Shown: piece after piece, positions 44,306-53,600 of the stretch | Layout: every line of letters begins with the position of its first letter | Numbering within the stretch: the first letter of the stretch is position 1 | Origin: Gammaproteobacteria bacterium | Lineage (GTDB): Bacteria; Pseudomonadota; Gammaproteobacteria; Burkholderiales; Nitrosomonadaceae | NCBI GenBank assembly: GCA_015709615.1 | Contig: CP054179.1 | Coordinates: 1,426,001 to 1,490,000 of the forward strand | Reading direction: 5' to 3' | Length of the DNA stretch: 64,000 nt | Position numbers and translations under genes: made by a program | Notes under the pieces: generated by a model | What the model saw: the letters and a program-made list of their open reading frames with translations, nothing else | What the model was told of the DNA's origin: nothing | Databases searched by the model: none

Positions 44306-45799
44306 ATGACCTGGAAAAATGCACGACGTGCCCGTTGGATGGCTTTGGCCATTACTGGGTCACTGTTAAGCGGCAACCACACATACGCTGCGGAAGCGGA
44401 AAAAGCGGAGACCGACAAGACAAAAAAACCGTCTGTTGTCGTTCAGAATAAAACTGCGCCAGCTAACGGAAAGAATGGCGCACCTTTCAGCGCACTGGGA
44501 ACACCGGGAAGCACGCGTTTCGACTTTGACAATCTGACCAAGCTGATGGAAGAGCATAAAACGCCGCTTGCTGCGATGATGCCGGATTGGCTCAATGTCG
44601 CGATCGAACACCGCACCCGTTATGACGTATACGATCACGGTTTCACCAGAGCTATTCCGGGATTCAACGATCAGGTTCATCAACGCACCCGTTTCTTGTT
44701 CGAGGTCAAGAATATCATCGATCCGCTCAAGTTCACGCTGGAATTGACCGATATGCGCGCCCCGTTGGCCAATTTCGGCCAAGAGCATAACCCGAATATC
44801 GCCGATCATTTTGACTTTACCCAACTGCACCTCGGTGTGCACGACAAGAATTTTCTCGGTACAGGCTATGCGGCTAAATTCGAGGTAGGCCGCTTCATGA
44901 TGGACCTGGGTGAAGCCCGTCTGGTCGGGGGACATCGTTGGGGAACCTTATCGCCTGCGTTCGACGGTTTGCACTTCATGATGGGCAATACCGATGAAAA
45001 ATGGAGTTTGCGCGTGTTTGGCGCCCGGCCGGTGCAGCGGGTGACAACATCGCTCAACTGGAACACCCCCGAAACCTACTTCTCCGGTGCTTACGTCACC
45101 AACCGCGATTTGCGCTGGGCTCACTTCGACGGCTATTTCCTGCAATTGAACGAAAGCGATCATCTCAGACAGCGCAACTTATCGACCACCGGCTTCCGGC
45201 TGTTCGCCAAGCCCGCGAAAGGCAGCATGGATTATGAAATTGAATCCATGTATCAGTTCGGCGATACGCGCGATAAAAGCCTGTTCGCCCACCGTCATCA
45301 CGGCGAAGTCGGATACAGTTTCAATACGGCGATGCCGCTACGCGCCGTTTACCTGTTCGACTTCGCGTCGGGAGACCGCGATCCGGACAAAAATTTCGAC
45401 ATCCTGTACGCAAAACGCCGGGTCGAGTATGGTCCGACCGGTATGTTCGGCCCGTTCTTCCCGTCCAACCTGCTGTCGCCCGTCGGCTTCCGCGCCACAC
45501 TCGTTCCCATACCTAACGTGCGCTTGATGATGTCGCATCGCGCGTATTGGCTGGCGGATAAACGCGGTGCATTCGTTGGCAGCGGCTTGCAAGACCCGAC
45601 CGGCCGCGCCGGCGGCTTTCTGGGCAACATGCTGGATATCAGCCTAGGCTGGGATCCGCAGTGGAGTTATTTGAAACGGATGAGTTTCGACTTTGGTTAC
45701 AGCCATCTGTTCAAGGGCGATTACTTCGACAAGGTGCCATTCAGCCCCGGTATGAAGGACACCAATTACGGGTACACCATGGTGACTTTCAAGTTTTAA
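44306..45799 (+). CDS. Outer-membrane porin, alginate-export family
   Basis: A 497-residue protein with a signal peptide (about residues 1-28, ending near TYAAE), a Lys/Ala-rich linker and a beta-barrel whose strands include WLNVAIEHRTRYD, RTRFLFEVKN and GRFMMDLGEARLVGG. This matches the alginate_exp family of AlgE-like barrels. It ends in Phe (TFKF), as BAM substrates do. GGGAGAGG precedes the ATG. No alginate genes are nearby, so another anionic solute or polymer is possible. A terminator hairpin follows. Confidence 0.85.
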   Translation: MTWKNARRARWMALAITGSLLSGNHTYAAEAEKAETDKTKKPSVVVQNKTAPANGKNGAPFSALGTPGSTRFDFDNLTKLMEEHKTPLAAMMPDWLNVAIEHRTRYDVYDHGFTRAIPGFNDQVHQRTRFLFEVKNIIDPLKFTLELTDMRAPLANFGQEHNPNIADHFDFTQLHLGVHDKNFLGTGYAAKFEVGRFMMDLGEARLVGGHRWGTLSPAFDGLHFMMGNTDEKWSLRVFGARPVQRVTTSLNWNTPETYFSGAYVTNRDLRWAHFDGYFLQLNESDHLRQRNLSTTGFRLFAKPAKGSMDYEIESMYQFGDTRDKSLFAHRHHGEVGYSFNTAMPLRAVYLFDFASGDRDPDKNFDILYAKRRVEYGPTGMFGPFFPSNLLSPVGFRATLVPIPNVRLMMSHRAYWLADKRGAFVGSGLQDPTGRAGGFLGNMLDISLGWDPQWSYLKRMSFDFGYSHLFKGDYFDKVPFSPGMKDTNYGYTMVTFKF

Positions 45800-45823
45800 C
45801 TTTCATAATCATCCAAAGACAAG

Positions 45824-45854
45824 ACGACTCCTTAAATCGGTTTTAAGGAGTCGT
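45824..45854 (+). terminator. Hairpin after the alginate-export-like porin gene
   Basis: A perfect 13-bp stem ACGACTCCTTAAA / TTTAAGGAGTCGT with a 5-nt loop starts 24 nt after the stop. No long T tract follows, so it may act as a terminator or as an mRNA-stabilising 3' stem. Confidence 0.65.
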
Positions 45855-46149
45855 TGATAATCTAACGAAGAAAAAATCCATCCTTGCAATGCACACAGAC
45901 GAATACCCACCCCCTCGTTTTCGCTCTCGCATTAGACCACGCCGGTTATAGGAATCTTACCGCTACGCGAATTATGGAACTATGATTGATTAGGGCGGTT
46001 CTGAAAAAGACAGCCTCAAAGCAGCACGGCCGAGTGTAGTAGTTCTTCAGAGCTTTCCCAGCTCATCATTCAAGATGATCTGCCGCGATCGCTGAAAAAA
46101 AGCCACGTTGCTTGAAATTACATTCCGTCTTGTTATCGAGTTACGCGCT
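45855..46149. other. Intergenic region before the proton ATPase gene
   Basis: About 300 bp without a supported gene. A minus-strand frame crossing into the ATPase gene has no family features. No clear promoter, repeat or RNA gene was seen; the ATPase promoter presumably lies here. Confidence 0.5.
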
Positions 46150-48600
46150 ATGGCCCTTACTACCGATGATCCCGACATTGCTTCCGCGTCAATCTCCTCG
46201 ACGCTCTCCGGCCTTGATGTGAATCCCGCGGAAGGCCTGTCATCGGCTGCGGTAGTCAATCGCCGGAAAGAATACGGTTATAACGAAGTCGTTGAGCAGA
46301 AAGATCATCCGGTTCTGATGTTTCTCCGCAAATTCTGGGGTGTTTCAGCTTGGATGCTGGAATCGATCATGATTTTGTCGCTGATTCTAGGCAAGTATTC
46401 GGATCTGGTTGTCGTTAGCGCCCTGCTGGTCATCAATGCCGTATTGAGCTTCTTACTGGAGCGCCGTACTGCCGGCGTCGTTGCAGCCTTGCGGCAGCGC
46501 TTGCAGGTCAGCACCCGGGTGCTGCGCACAGGCAACTGGCAGGTTTGTCCTGCGCGTGAGCTGGTTCCAGGCGATATTGTCCGCATGCGTCCCGGCGACA
46601 TCATTCCGGCGGATATCAAACTTCTCTCCGGAACATTGAGCATCGACCAGTCGGCTTTAACCGGTGAATCGCAGAATATCGACAAGGCTCAGGGTGAAGT
46701 CGTGACATCCGGGGCTATCGTCCGTTACGGCGAGGGCAACGGCGTAGTCATCCTGACCGGAGCCAGAACCTACTTTGGCCGCACCACGGAATTGGTGCAG
46801 CAAGCACAATCAAAGCTTCATATCGAAACCGTCATAGCCAAAATAGTCCGGTGGCTTTTCGTAATTATTGCTGCAGTGCTCATGCTGGTATTCGGCCTGT
46901 CGTTGATCCGCGATGCGCCCCTAATCGAAATCATTCCGCTCATGCTCGTCCTGTTAATGAGCGCGATACCGGTTGCCTTGCCCGTCATGTTCACGGTCAG
47001 CATGGCCATCGGAGCGAAGGAACTGGAAAAACACGGTGTGCTGGTAACTCGTCTCAGTGCAGCCGAAGATGCGGCCACGATGACTGTACTCTGTGTCGAC
47101 AAAACAGGCACTATCACAATGAATCAACTGGCCATCACCGGCGTTATTCCCTGGCAAGCAGCAACGGAATCCGGCGTATTATTTGCCGGTACGCTCGCTT
47201 CGCAAGAAGCTAACCAGGATCCGATCGATTTGGCATTTCTGGCCGAAGCGAAGAAACAGCGGATTGTTGATCGCATGCCCCCGGTTACACCGGTTTCCTT
47301 CATTCCTTTCGATGCCGCGACCAAGCGGACGGAAGCCGTCATAGAACAGAACGGGCAACAGTTCCGTGCGATGAAAGGCGCAGTGCGAACCATTGCACAA
47401 GCCTGCAAGCTGCGCCCGGAAGAAATCGCAGCACTGGAAACCCGTGTCGCGGAATCCGCCCGCATGGGATTCCGCACACTAGCCGTGGCTTATGGCCCGG
47501 TGACGGCGACACCGATTTTGACCGGATTGGTCACTCTGTACGACCCGCCACGCCCGGACGCCCGGCAACTCATCGCTACACTGCGTGATCTCGGTGTCTC
47601 GGTGAAAATGCTCACCGGCGACGCGCTGGCAGTGGCAGGAGAAATCGCGCGCGGAATCGGACTTGCCAACATCCGGCGCGTAACCGACTTGAGAACCGCA
47701 GACACCCAAACCGATAACAAAGAAGCGGCCGATCTATTAGCGCACACCGGCGGTTTTGCCGAGGTTCTTCCGGAAGATAAATATCGGGTGGTGCAATGTC
47801 TGCAAGCTGCCGGGCATGTGACCGGAATGACGGGAGACGGCGTAAACGATGCGCCTGCGCTACGCCAAGCCGAGGTCGGCATTGCGGTCAGCACGGCAAC
47901 CGACGTGGCCAAGCAAGCCGCCAGTGTGATATTGACCGAACCCGGCCTGACCAATATCGTCGCATTGATCGAACAGGGCCGCATGATCTACCAGCGCGTT
48001 CTGACGTGGATCATCAACAAGATCAGCCGGACGATCCTGAAAGCCGCCTTCGTGGCCGTGGCGTTCGTGGTAACCGGAAAATTCGTCATTTCCGCTTTTG
48101 CCATGTTATTGCTGGTATTTCTAATGGATTTTGCGAAGATCGCGCTGGCTACCGATGATGTGCGCCCGTCCAGGCAACCGGAAACATGGAAGATTGGAGG
48201 ATCTATCACATTAGCAGTAGTGCTGGGCATCGCCATGGCGATCGAGTCGCTTTTGCTGCTGTGGTTTGGCTGGATGCATCTCGGCTTGGCGGATAACGAT
48301 AATGCCCTGCATACCTTCAGTTTTCTGACGTTGTTCTACTTTGCCGTTTTTTCTATTGTGTCGGCGCGGGAGCGTCATTTTTTCTGGGCTACCATGCCCA
48401 ACAGGATGCTCCTCATAGCCTTGGTCTCGGTTACTTGCATCGGTACCGCGCTGACATTCTTGCAGTTACCCGGACTCGAGGCGCTGCCGTGGCAACAGAC
48501 GCTCGCAATTTTCGCCTATGCGATGGGCTCTTGTCTGGCAGTTAACGATGTCATAAAAGTAGCGCTGATCAAATGGCTGCCACCTTCTGCGGCGACTTAA
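46150..48600 (+). CDS. Plasma-membrane-type proton-efflux P-type ATPase (PMA1 family)
   Basis: An 816-residue type IIIA P-type ATPase. It has the actuator loop LTGESQNI, the membrane motif PVALPVMFTVSMAIG, the phosphorylation site CVDKTGTIT (Asp317), the nucleotide-domain KGAVRTI segment, the DPPRPD hinge motif and MTGDGVNDAPAL. It lacks the long C-terminal autoinhibitory extension of fungal and plant pumps. Such pumps extrude protons at ATP cost and are known in ammonia oxidisers, where acid is produced outside the cell. The ATG at 46150 is preferred over an upstream TTG. Confidence 0.93.
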   Translation: MALTTDDPDIASASISSTLSGLDVNPAEGLSSAAVVNRRKEYGYNEVVEQKDHPVLMFLRKFWGVSAWMLESIMILSLILGKYSDLVVVSALLVINAVLSFLLERRTAGVVAALRQRLQVSTRVLRTGNWQVCPARELVPGDIVRMRPGDIIPADIKLLSGTLSIDQSALTGESQNIDKAQGEVVTSGAIVRYGEGNGVVILTGARTYFGRTTELVQQAQSKLHIETVIAKIVRWLFVIIAAVLMLVFGLSLIRDAPLIEIIPLMLVLLMSAIPVALPVMFTVSMAIGAKELEKHGVLVTRLSAAEDAATMTVLCVDKTGTITMNQLAITGVIPWQAATESGVLFAGTLASQEANQDPIDLAFLAEAKKQRIVDRMPPVTPVSFIPFDAATKRTEAVIEQNGQQFRAMKGAVRTIAQACKLRPEEIAALETRVAESARMGFRTLAVAYGPVTATPILTGLVTLYDPPRPDARQLIATLRDLGVSVKMLTGDALAVAGEIARGIGLANIRRVTDLRTADTQTDNKEAADLLAHTGGFAEVLPEDKYRVVQCLQAAGHVTGMTGDGVNDAPALRQAEVGIAVSTATDVAKQAASVILTEPGLTNIVALIEQGRMIYQRVLTWIINKISRTILKAAFVAVAFVVTGKFVISAFAMLLLVFLMDFAKIALATDDVRPSRQPETWKIGGSITLAVVLGIAMAIESLLLLWFGWMHLGLADNDNALHTFSFLTLFYFAVFSIVSARERHFFWATMPNRMLLIALVSVTCIGTALTFLQLPGLEALPWQQTLAIFAYAMGSCLAVNDVIKVALIKWLPPSAAT

Positions 48601-48890
48601 TCTGCTTTCCCAGCTTGACTTGTCGAGAATGCGACGGAACGCGTTTAAGGAAGCGGTGAATTCAATTGATTTGCACACTCATCAATATCCGTGGTGATTT
48701 TAATCCGGAAAATTCAGCACCCCCCCGATTTCCCTGAGAATCCAACCAAAACCCGCCCTTTTCATCTTAAAACCACAAATTCAAAAAGCGAATAAGCGTT
48801 GTGCTTATTTTGCAAACTGCTTTCGTAATCATCCAAAGATTTAAACCTCTTTGTAACATCAATCAGCTTACATATTGATTTCGATTGGTT

Positions 48891-48906
48891 TGTGACAAAT
48901 GTCACA
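48891..48906. promoter_or_regulatory. CRP/FNR-family-like palindrome, site 1
   Basis: TGTGACAAATGTCACA is a perfect 7+2+7 palindrome and matches the Crp consensus TGTGA-N6-TCACA exactly. It lies 248 bp before the monooxygenase ATG. Which Crp/Fnr-type protein of this organism would bind it is unknown. Confidence 0.6.
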
Positions 48907-48931
48907 CTGAAAGAATAACCCTGGACCATAA

Positions 48932-48947
48932 AATGACAACTATCACA
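48932..48947. promoter_or_regulatory. CRP/FNR-family-like palindrome, site 2 (imperfect)
   Basis: AATGACAACTATCACA matches site 1 at 12 of 16 positions, in the same register and 41 bp downstream, about four helical turns. The TGACA and TCACA half-sites are kept. Confidence 0.4.
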
Positions 48948-49153
48948 TTACCGATTTGCTGAGCATCAACGAGCCAGGCTCTGGGGAAAGAAATCGCTGC
49001 TCACAATAAACGAGCAGCGGTGAAACCGGCAAGGAATACTGCGCAGCCAATCGGGACATGATGAAACAGACAAGCTTTGCAGTGGTTACTTTCCTGCATC
49101 TCAAATGATCTGTTTCAGGTATGAAAATTTTGATCTTCGCTAAGGAGCTCCAT

Positions 49154-50533
49154 ATGAACGAAACAACGATTATCGACTGCAAGGATAAACACTGCATCAT
49201 CGGCGCCGGCCCGTCCGGACTTGCACAGGCGCGTGCGCTTCTGGCGTTGGATTTGCCATTTGACGTTTTTGAACGCCATCAGAATATTGGCGGGCTTTGG
49301 GATATTGAAAATCCCGGCACACCGGTCTATGAACACACGCACTTTGTCTCATCGAGAACGGAATCCGGATTTATGGGCGTTCCTTTCCCGCCGGGTGCTG
49401 ATTTTCCCAGACGCGACGAGATCCTTGCTTATTTGCATAAATTCGCTGATGCCTATGACCTGAAAAAATACATTTATTTTTCCAGTGAGGTCGAGAAGGT
49501 TGAGCCCAAAGATGGCTACTGGCTGGTCAAGGTTAACAATCAAACACGCATTTACCGCAGCGTTATTTGTGCATCGGGTATGCATTGGAATCCCAATTAC
49601 CCGGAGATTCCGGGAACATTCACCGGTTGGCAGCGCCATTCCAAAGACTACTTCAGTTCGGACGAATTCAAGAATCAGCGCGTTTTGATCGTTGGCGCCG
49701 GCAATTCGGGCTGCGATATCGCCACCGAAGCGGCGCGAAATGCTAAAGCCGCCTATATCAGCATGCGCCGGGGTTATCACTTTCTCCCCAAAGTCATTTT
49801 CGGAAAACCGGCGGATATTTACGAACGGGAAAACGAGTGGATGCCTTTCAGGTTCAGACAATGGGTATTCGGCCATATGCTGACCGTGCTGCTGGGCGAT
49901 CTCACCCGTTATGGTCTGCAAAAACCGCAGCATCGCGTGATGGAAACGCAGCCGATTCTTAACTCTGAAATTCTTTCCTGCTTTGCCCATGGCGATTTGC
50001 TCGCCAAACCCGATATTCAAAAATTCGACGGATCGACGGTTCATTTCGTCGACGGATCCTCGGTCGAAGTCGATCAAATTGTTTTTGCGACAGGCTACCA
50101 AGCTTCGTTTCCTTACCTCGATCCAGAGCATATCGAATGGGCCGGACATGGCGTCGACCATTTCATGACGTGCTTCTCGCGCAAGCATCCGAACCTATTC
50201 ACGCTCGGATTTTATGAAGGCAATGCCGCCGTTTTCCCTCATCTCGAGCTATTCGCGTCGATGGTGGCGCGCTATCTCTACAGCCAGGAGCAAAAAACCG
50301 GACAAGACCAAGCGCTGCTTGAGATCGCCAGGAACGAACGCGGCGATTTGCGCGGACCGATCCATATGATCGACTCTCCCCGGCATGCCTCGTATTGCGA
50401 TTGGCTGACATTCCGTAAACGTGTGCGCAAGCTGTACCGGCAATTGGGCTGGCCCATGCCCGTTGCAGAGGATTTTGCAATGTTAAAAACCAATCCGGAT
50501 GTGCAGATGCAAGTTGCCGCGCGGCATGCATAA
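49154..50533 (+). CDS. Flavin-containing monooxygenase
   Basis: A 459-residue FMO-type enzyme with the FAD-binding IIGAGPSGLAQA near residue 14, the FMO fingerprint FTGWQRHSKDY (FxGxxxHxxxY), the NADPH-binding VLIVGAGNSGCD and the FATGYQASFP motif. It would use NADPH and O2 to oxygenate a nitrogen, sulphur or ketone. AAGGAG sits 8 nt before the ATG at 49154, which decides against the in-frame start at 49121. It is the first gene of the rightward PKS set, 105 bp before the PKS, so it may tailor the PKS product; a separate role is possible. Confidence 0.9.
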   Translation: MNETTIIDCKDKHCIIGAGPSGLAQARALLALDLPFDVFERHQNIGGLWDIENPGTPVYEHTHFVSSRTESGFMGVPFPPGADFPRRDEILAYLHKFADAYDLKKYIYFSSEVEKVEPKDGYWLVKVNNQTRIYRSVICASGMHWNPNYPEIPGTFTGWQRHSKDYFSSDEFKNQRVLIVGAGNSGCDIATEAARNAKAAYISMRRGYHFLPKVIFGKPADIYERENEWMPFRFRQWVFGHMLTVLLGDLTRYGLQKPQHRVMETQPILNSEILSCFAHGDLLAKPDIQKFDGSTVHFVDGSSVEVDQIVFATGYQASFPYLDPEHIEWAGHGVDHFMTCFSRKHPNLFTLGFYEGNAAVFPHLELFASMVARYLYSQEQKTGQDQALLEIARNERGDLRGPIHMIDSPRHASYCDWLTFRKRVRKLYRQLGWPMPVAEDFAMLKTNPDVQMQVAARHA

Positions 50534-50638
50534 ACCAATGCATCAGTTATACATTTATTTTGATCGGATATTCGAATCAGGTTTCTCTGACAACACTTAC
50601 TGTTAAAGCAAGCAGCTTTATTCTTTGGAGCACGTGAC

Positions 50639-53600
50639 ATGAGCAATAAAAAAATAAAATCAACCAAAAAAATGGCGTACGAACCAATTGCACTGGTTGG
50701 CATTGGTTGTCGTTTTCCCGGTGGGTCTCATGATCCGGAAAGCTTCTGGAATTTATTGGTTTCGGGAAGCGATGCAATCGTAGATATTCCGCCGGAACGT
50801 TGGAACCTGAGACGTTTTTATGATCCCGACCACAATAAGCCCGGCAAAATGTATGTCAAGCAAGGCGGTTTTTTGCAGCAGCGGGTCGATGAATTTGATG
50901 CCCTGTTTTTCGGCATCACTCCACGCGAAGCAGGCTCGATAGATCCGCAACAACGCTTGTTGCTCGAAACCAGCTGGGAAGCATTGGAAGATGCAGGAAT
51001 CCCGCACGAATCTCTGATCGGATCGAACACCGGGGTTTTTATCGGCGCGTTTACGCTCGATCACAAATTGACCCAGATGGGCAAGATGAACCGGGATTTG
51101 ATCAGTACGCATACCGCGGTCGGTTCAACGATGACGATTCTTTCCAACCGTATTTCCTATATTCTGGACTTGCGCGGCCCCAGCATGAGCGTCGACACGG
51201 CTTGCTCCTCTTCTCTGGTGGCACTGCATCTCGCATGCCAAGCCATCTGGAGCGGCGAGTCCGATTTGGCGCTGGCCGGCGGGGTTAATGTCATGATGCG
51301 CCCGGAATATCCGATTGCCATGTGTAAAGGCGGTTTTCTGGCGCCCGACGGCCGCAGTAAAAGTTTCGACGCCAGCGCCAACGGTTACGGACGCGGCGAA
51401 GGCGCTGGTGTGGTGGTGCTGAAGCCATTGTCGGCAGCTTTGAGAGACGGCGATTCGATTTATGCGCTGGTGCGCGGAACCGGCGTCAATCAGGACGGAA
51501 GAACCAACGGCATCACCGTTCCGAATCCGGCCTCGCAAACGGCATTGATTCGCTCCGTTTGTGATAAATACGGGATCGATACCAATGACATCAACTATTT
51601 CGAAGCCCATGGCACCGGCACGCCGGTCGGCGATCCGCTCGAAGCGAAAGCATTGGGCGAAGTCATCGACAAACCGTCCAAGCGCGCAAAATTCCGCTTG
51701 ATGGGCTCGGTCAAAGGCGCTATCGGCCATTTGGAAGCGGCGGCCGGTATCGCGGGCATCATTAAAACATCGCTGTGCCTGTCGCATCAACAGGTACCGC
51801 CGCAAGCAAATTTACAGACCCCCAATCCCAATATTCCCTTTGACGAATTGGGCTTGCGTTTACCGACCCAATTGGAGCCGCTGCAATCCGGTTCCCAATC
51901 CATTTACGCCGCTGTCAATTCATTCGGTTATGGCGGAACCAATGCGCACGTAGTTCTGGAAAATGCGCCCCCTGTGCAGAAGCTGGTTCGAGAAGAAGAG
52001 CCGCAAAAGCAAACCTGCCTGCTGCCGTTGTCGGCCCGCAGTGAAACGGCATTACACGGCCTCGCACAAGCCTGGATGAGCAAATTTCCGCGGGATTATA
52101 AAGGATCAGTGAGAGATCTCTGCTTTTCGGCAGCATGCCGCCGGGGGCATCACGATTATAGGCTGGCGGTCATTGGCGATACTTGGGAAAACCTATACGA
52201 CCAGCTCAGCGCCTACGTGACCAAGCAACCGGATTACTCCGGAGTTGCAGGAAAAACCGACAGCAAGGCCGCCGTGAAACCGGTCTTCGTTTACACCGGT
52301 ATGGGGCCGCAGTGGTGGGCGATGGGAAGGGAGTTGTATGAACATAACGCCGTCTATCGCGAAACCGTAGAAAAATGCGATGCGATTTTCCGCCAATTAT
52401 CGGGCTGGTCGATTCTGAAAGAAATGCTGGCCGATGAACAAAACTCGAAAATCACCGAGACGGAAATAGCACAACCGGCGAACTTCCTGGTGCAAACCGG
52501 ATTAACCGCCATGTGGCGGGCCAACGGTATCGAACCGGGCGCAATTGTCGGACATAGCCTGGGAGAAATCAGTGCTGCTTACGCTGCCGGTGCGCTCAGC
52601 CTGGAAGATGCCATCAAAGTCAGTTATGAACGCAGCCGCATTCTTAAAAAAGCTGCCGGTTGCGGAAAAATGCTCGCGGTGGGCATCGGCATGGAACAAT
52701 GCGCCGGGTTAATTGCGACATTAACCGGCGGCAATGTCTCCATTGCAGCAGTTAACGGTCCCGCGCAAGTGACTCTTTCAGGCGATCCGGCCGCGCTGGA
52801 AAAAATCTCGACCCATTTGACCGAACTGGGTGAATTCAACCGTTTTCTGCAAGTTGAACTGGCTTATCACAGCGCCTTCCTGGAGCACTTGAAACCTGAA
52901 ATCAGACAAACATTGGCCGATTTGCGCCCAGCTTTGCCGCAGATACCGCTGTACTCGACGGTGACGGGAAAATTGACCGACTGCTTGAGCTTTGATGCCG
53001 AGTATTGGTGCAATAACGTCCGTGAACCGGTTTATTTCGCGCAAGCCATGGCCAGTTTACTGCAAGACGGGCATCGCATTTTCCTTGAAGTCGGTCCGCA
53101 TCCGGTGCTATCAACCGCAATCAAGGAATGTTGCCAGCAGCAGAATATCAAACCGCAGAACTTCACTTCATTGCGGCGCGGCCATCCCGAGCAGCACACT
53201 TTCCAGATGGCTCTGGCCGGACTTTACACCGCCGGTTGCAAAATTGACTGGAAACACTTGTATCCTGCCGACGTCATGTACGTTAAATTGCCGACTTATC
53301 CTTGGCAAAGAGAGACACACTGGAACGAGGATGAAGAATCCATCACCGATCGCATCGGATCGCCGCTGCATCCGTTACTCGATCGCAGGTTATCCGGCCC
53401 CAAACCGGCGTGGCAAGGCGCCATCAATCAACAGTTTTTGCCTTACCTGAACGATCATCGGGTTGATGAGCTCGTCGTCATGCCGGGCGCGGCTTATGTG
53501 GAAGCTGGACTAGCGGCATTTAATCAGGCCACAGGCGATACCGCCTGCGCGATTGAACAATTACATTTTCACCAAGCATTGATTCTGAGCGGCAATGAAA

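Larger units (their letters stand above)
48601..49153. promoter_or_regulatory. Control region upstream of the monooxygenase-PKS gene set
   Basis: This 553-bp stretch has no supported gene. Its right half is AT-rich and holds two similar palindromes described separately. A small inverted repeat ATCAAT / ATTGAT with a 10-nt gap lies at 48858-48879. No terminator for the ATPase gene was found. A minus-strand frame at 48943-49200 shows no coding features. Confidence 0.5.

Noticed and set aside
44366..44935. 189-codon minus-strand frame opposite the porin gene
   Set aside because: Shadow of a well-supported outer-membrane protein with signal peptide and C-terminal Phe; no family features of its own.
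48943..49200. 85-codon minus-strand frame upstream of the monooxygenase gene
   Set aside because: No RBS, no recognisable domain, overlaps the monooxygenase start region and regulatory palindromes.
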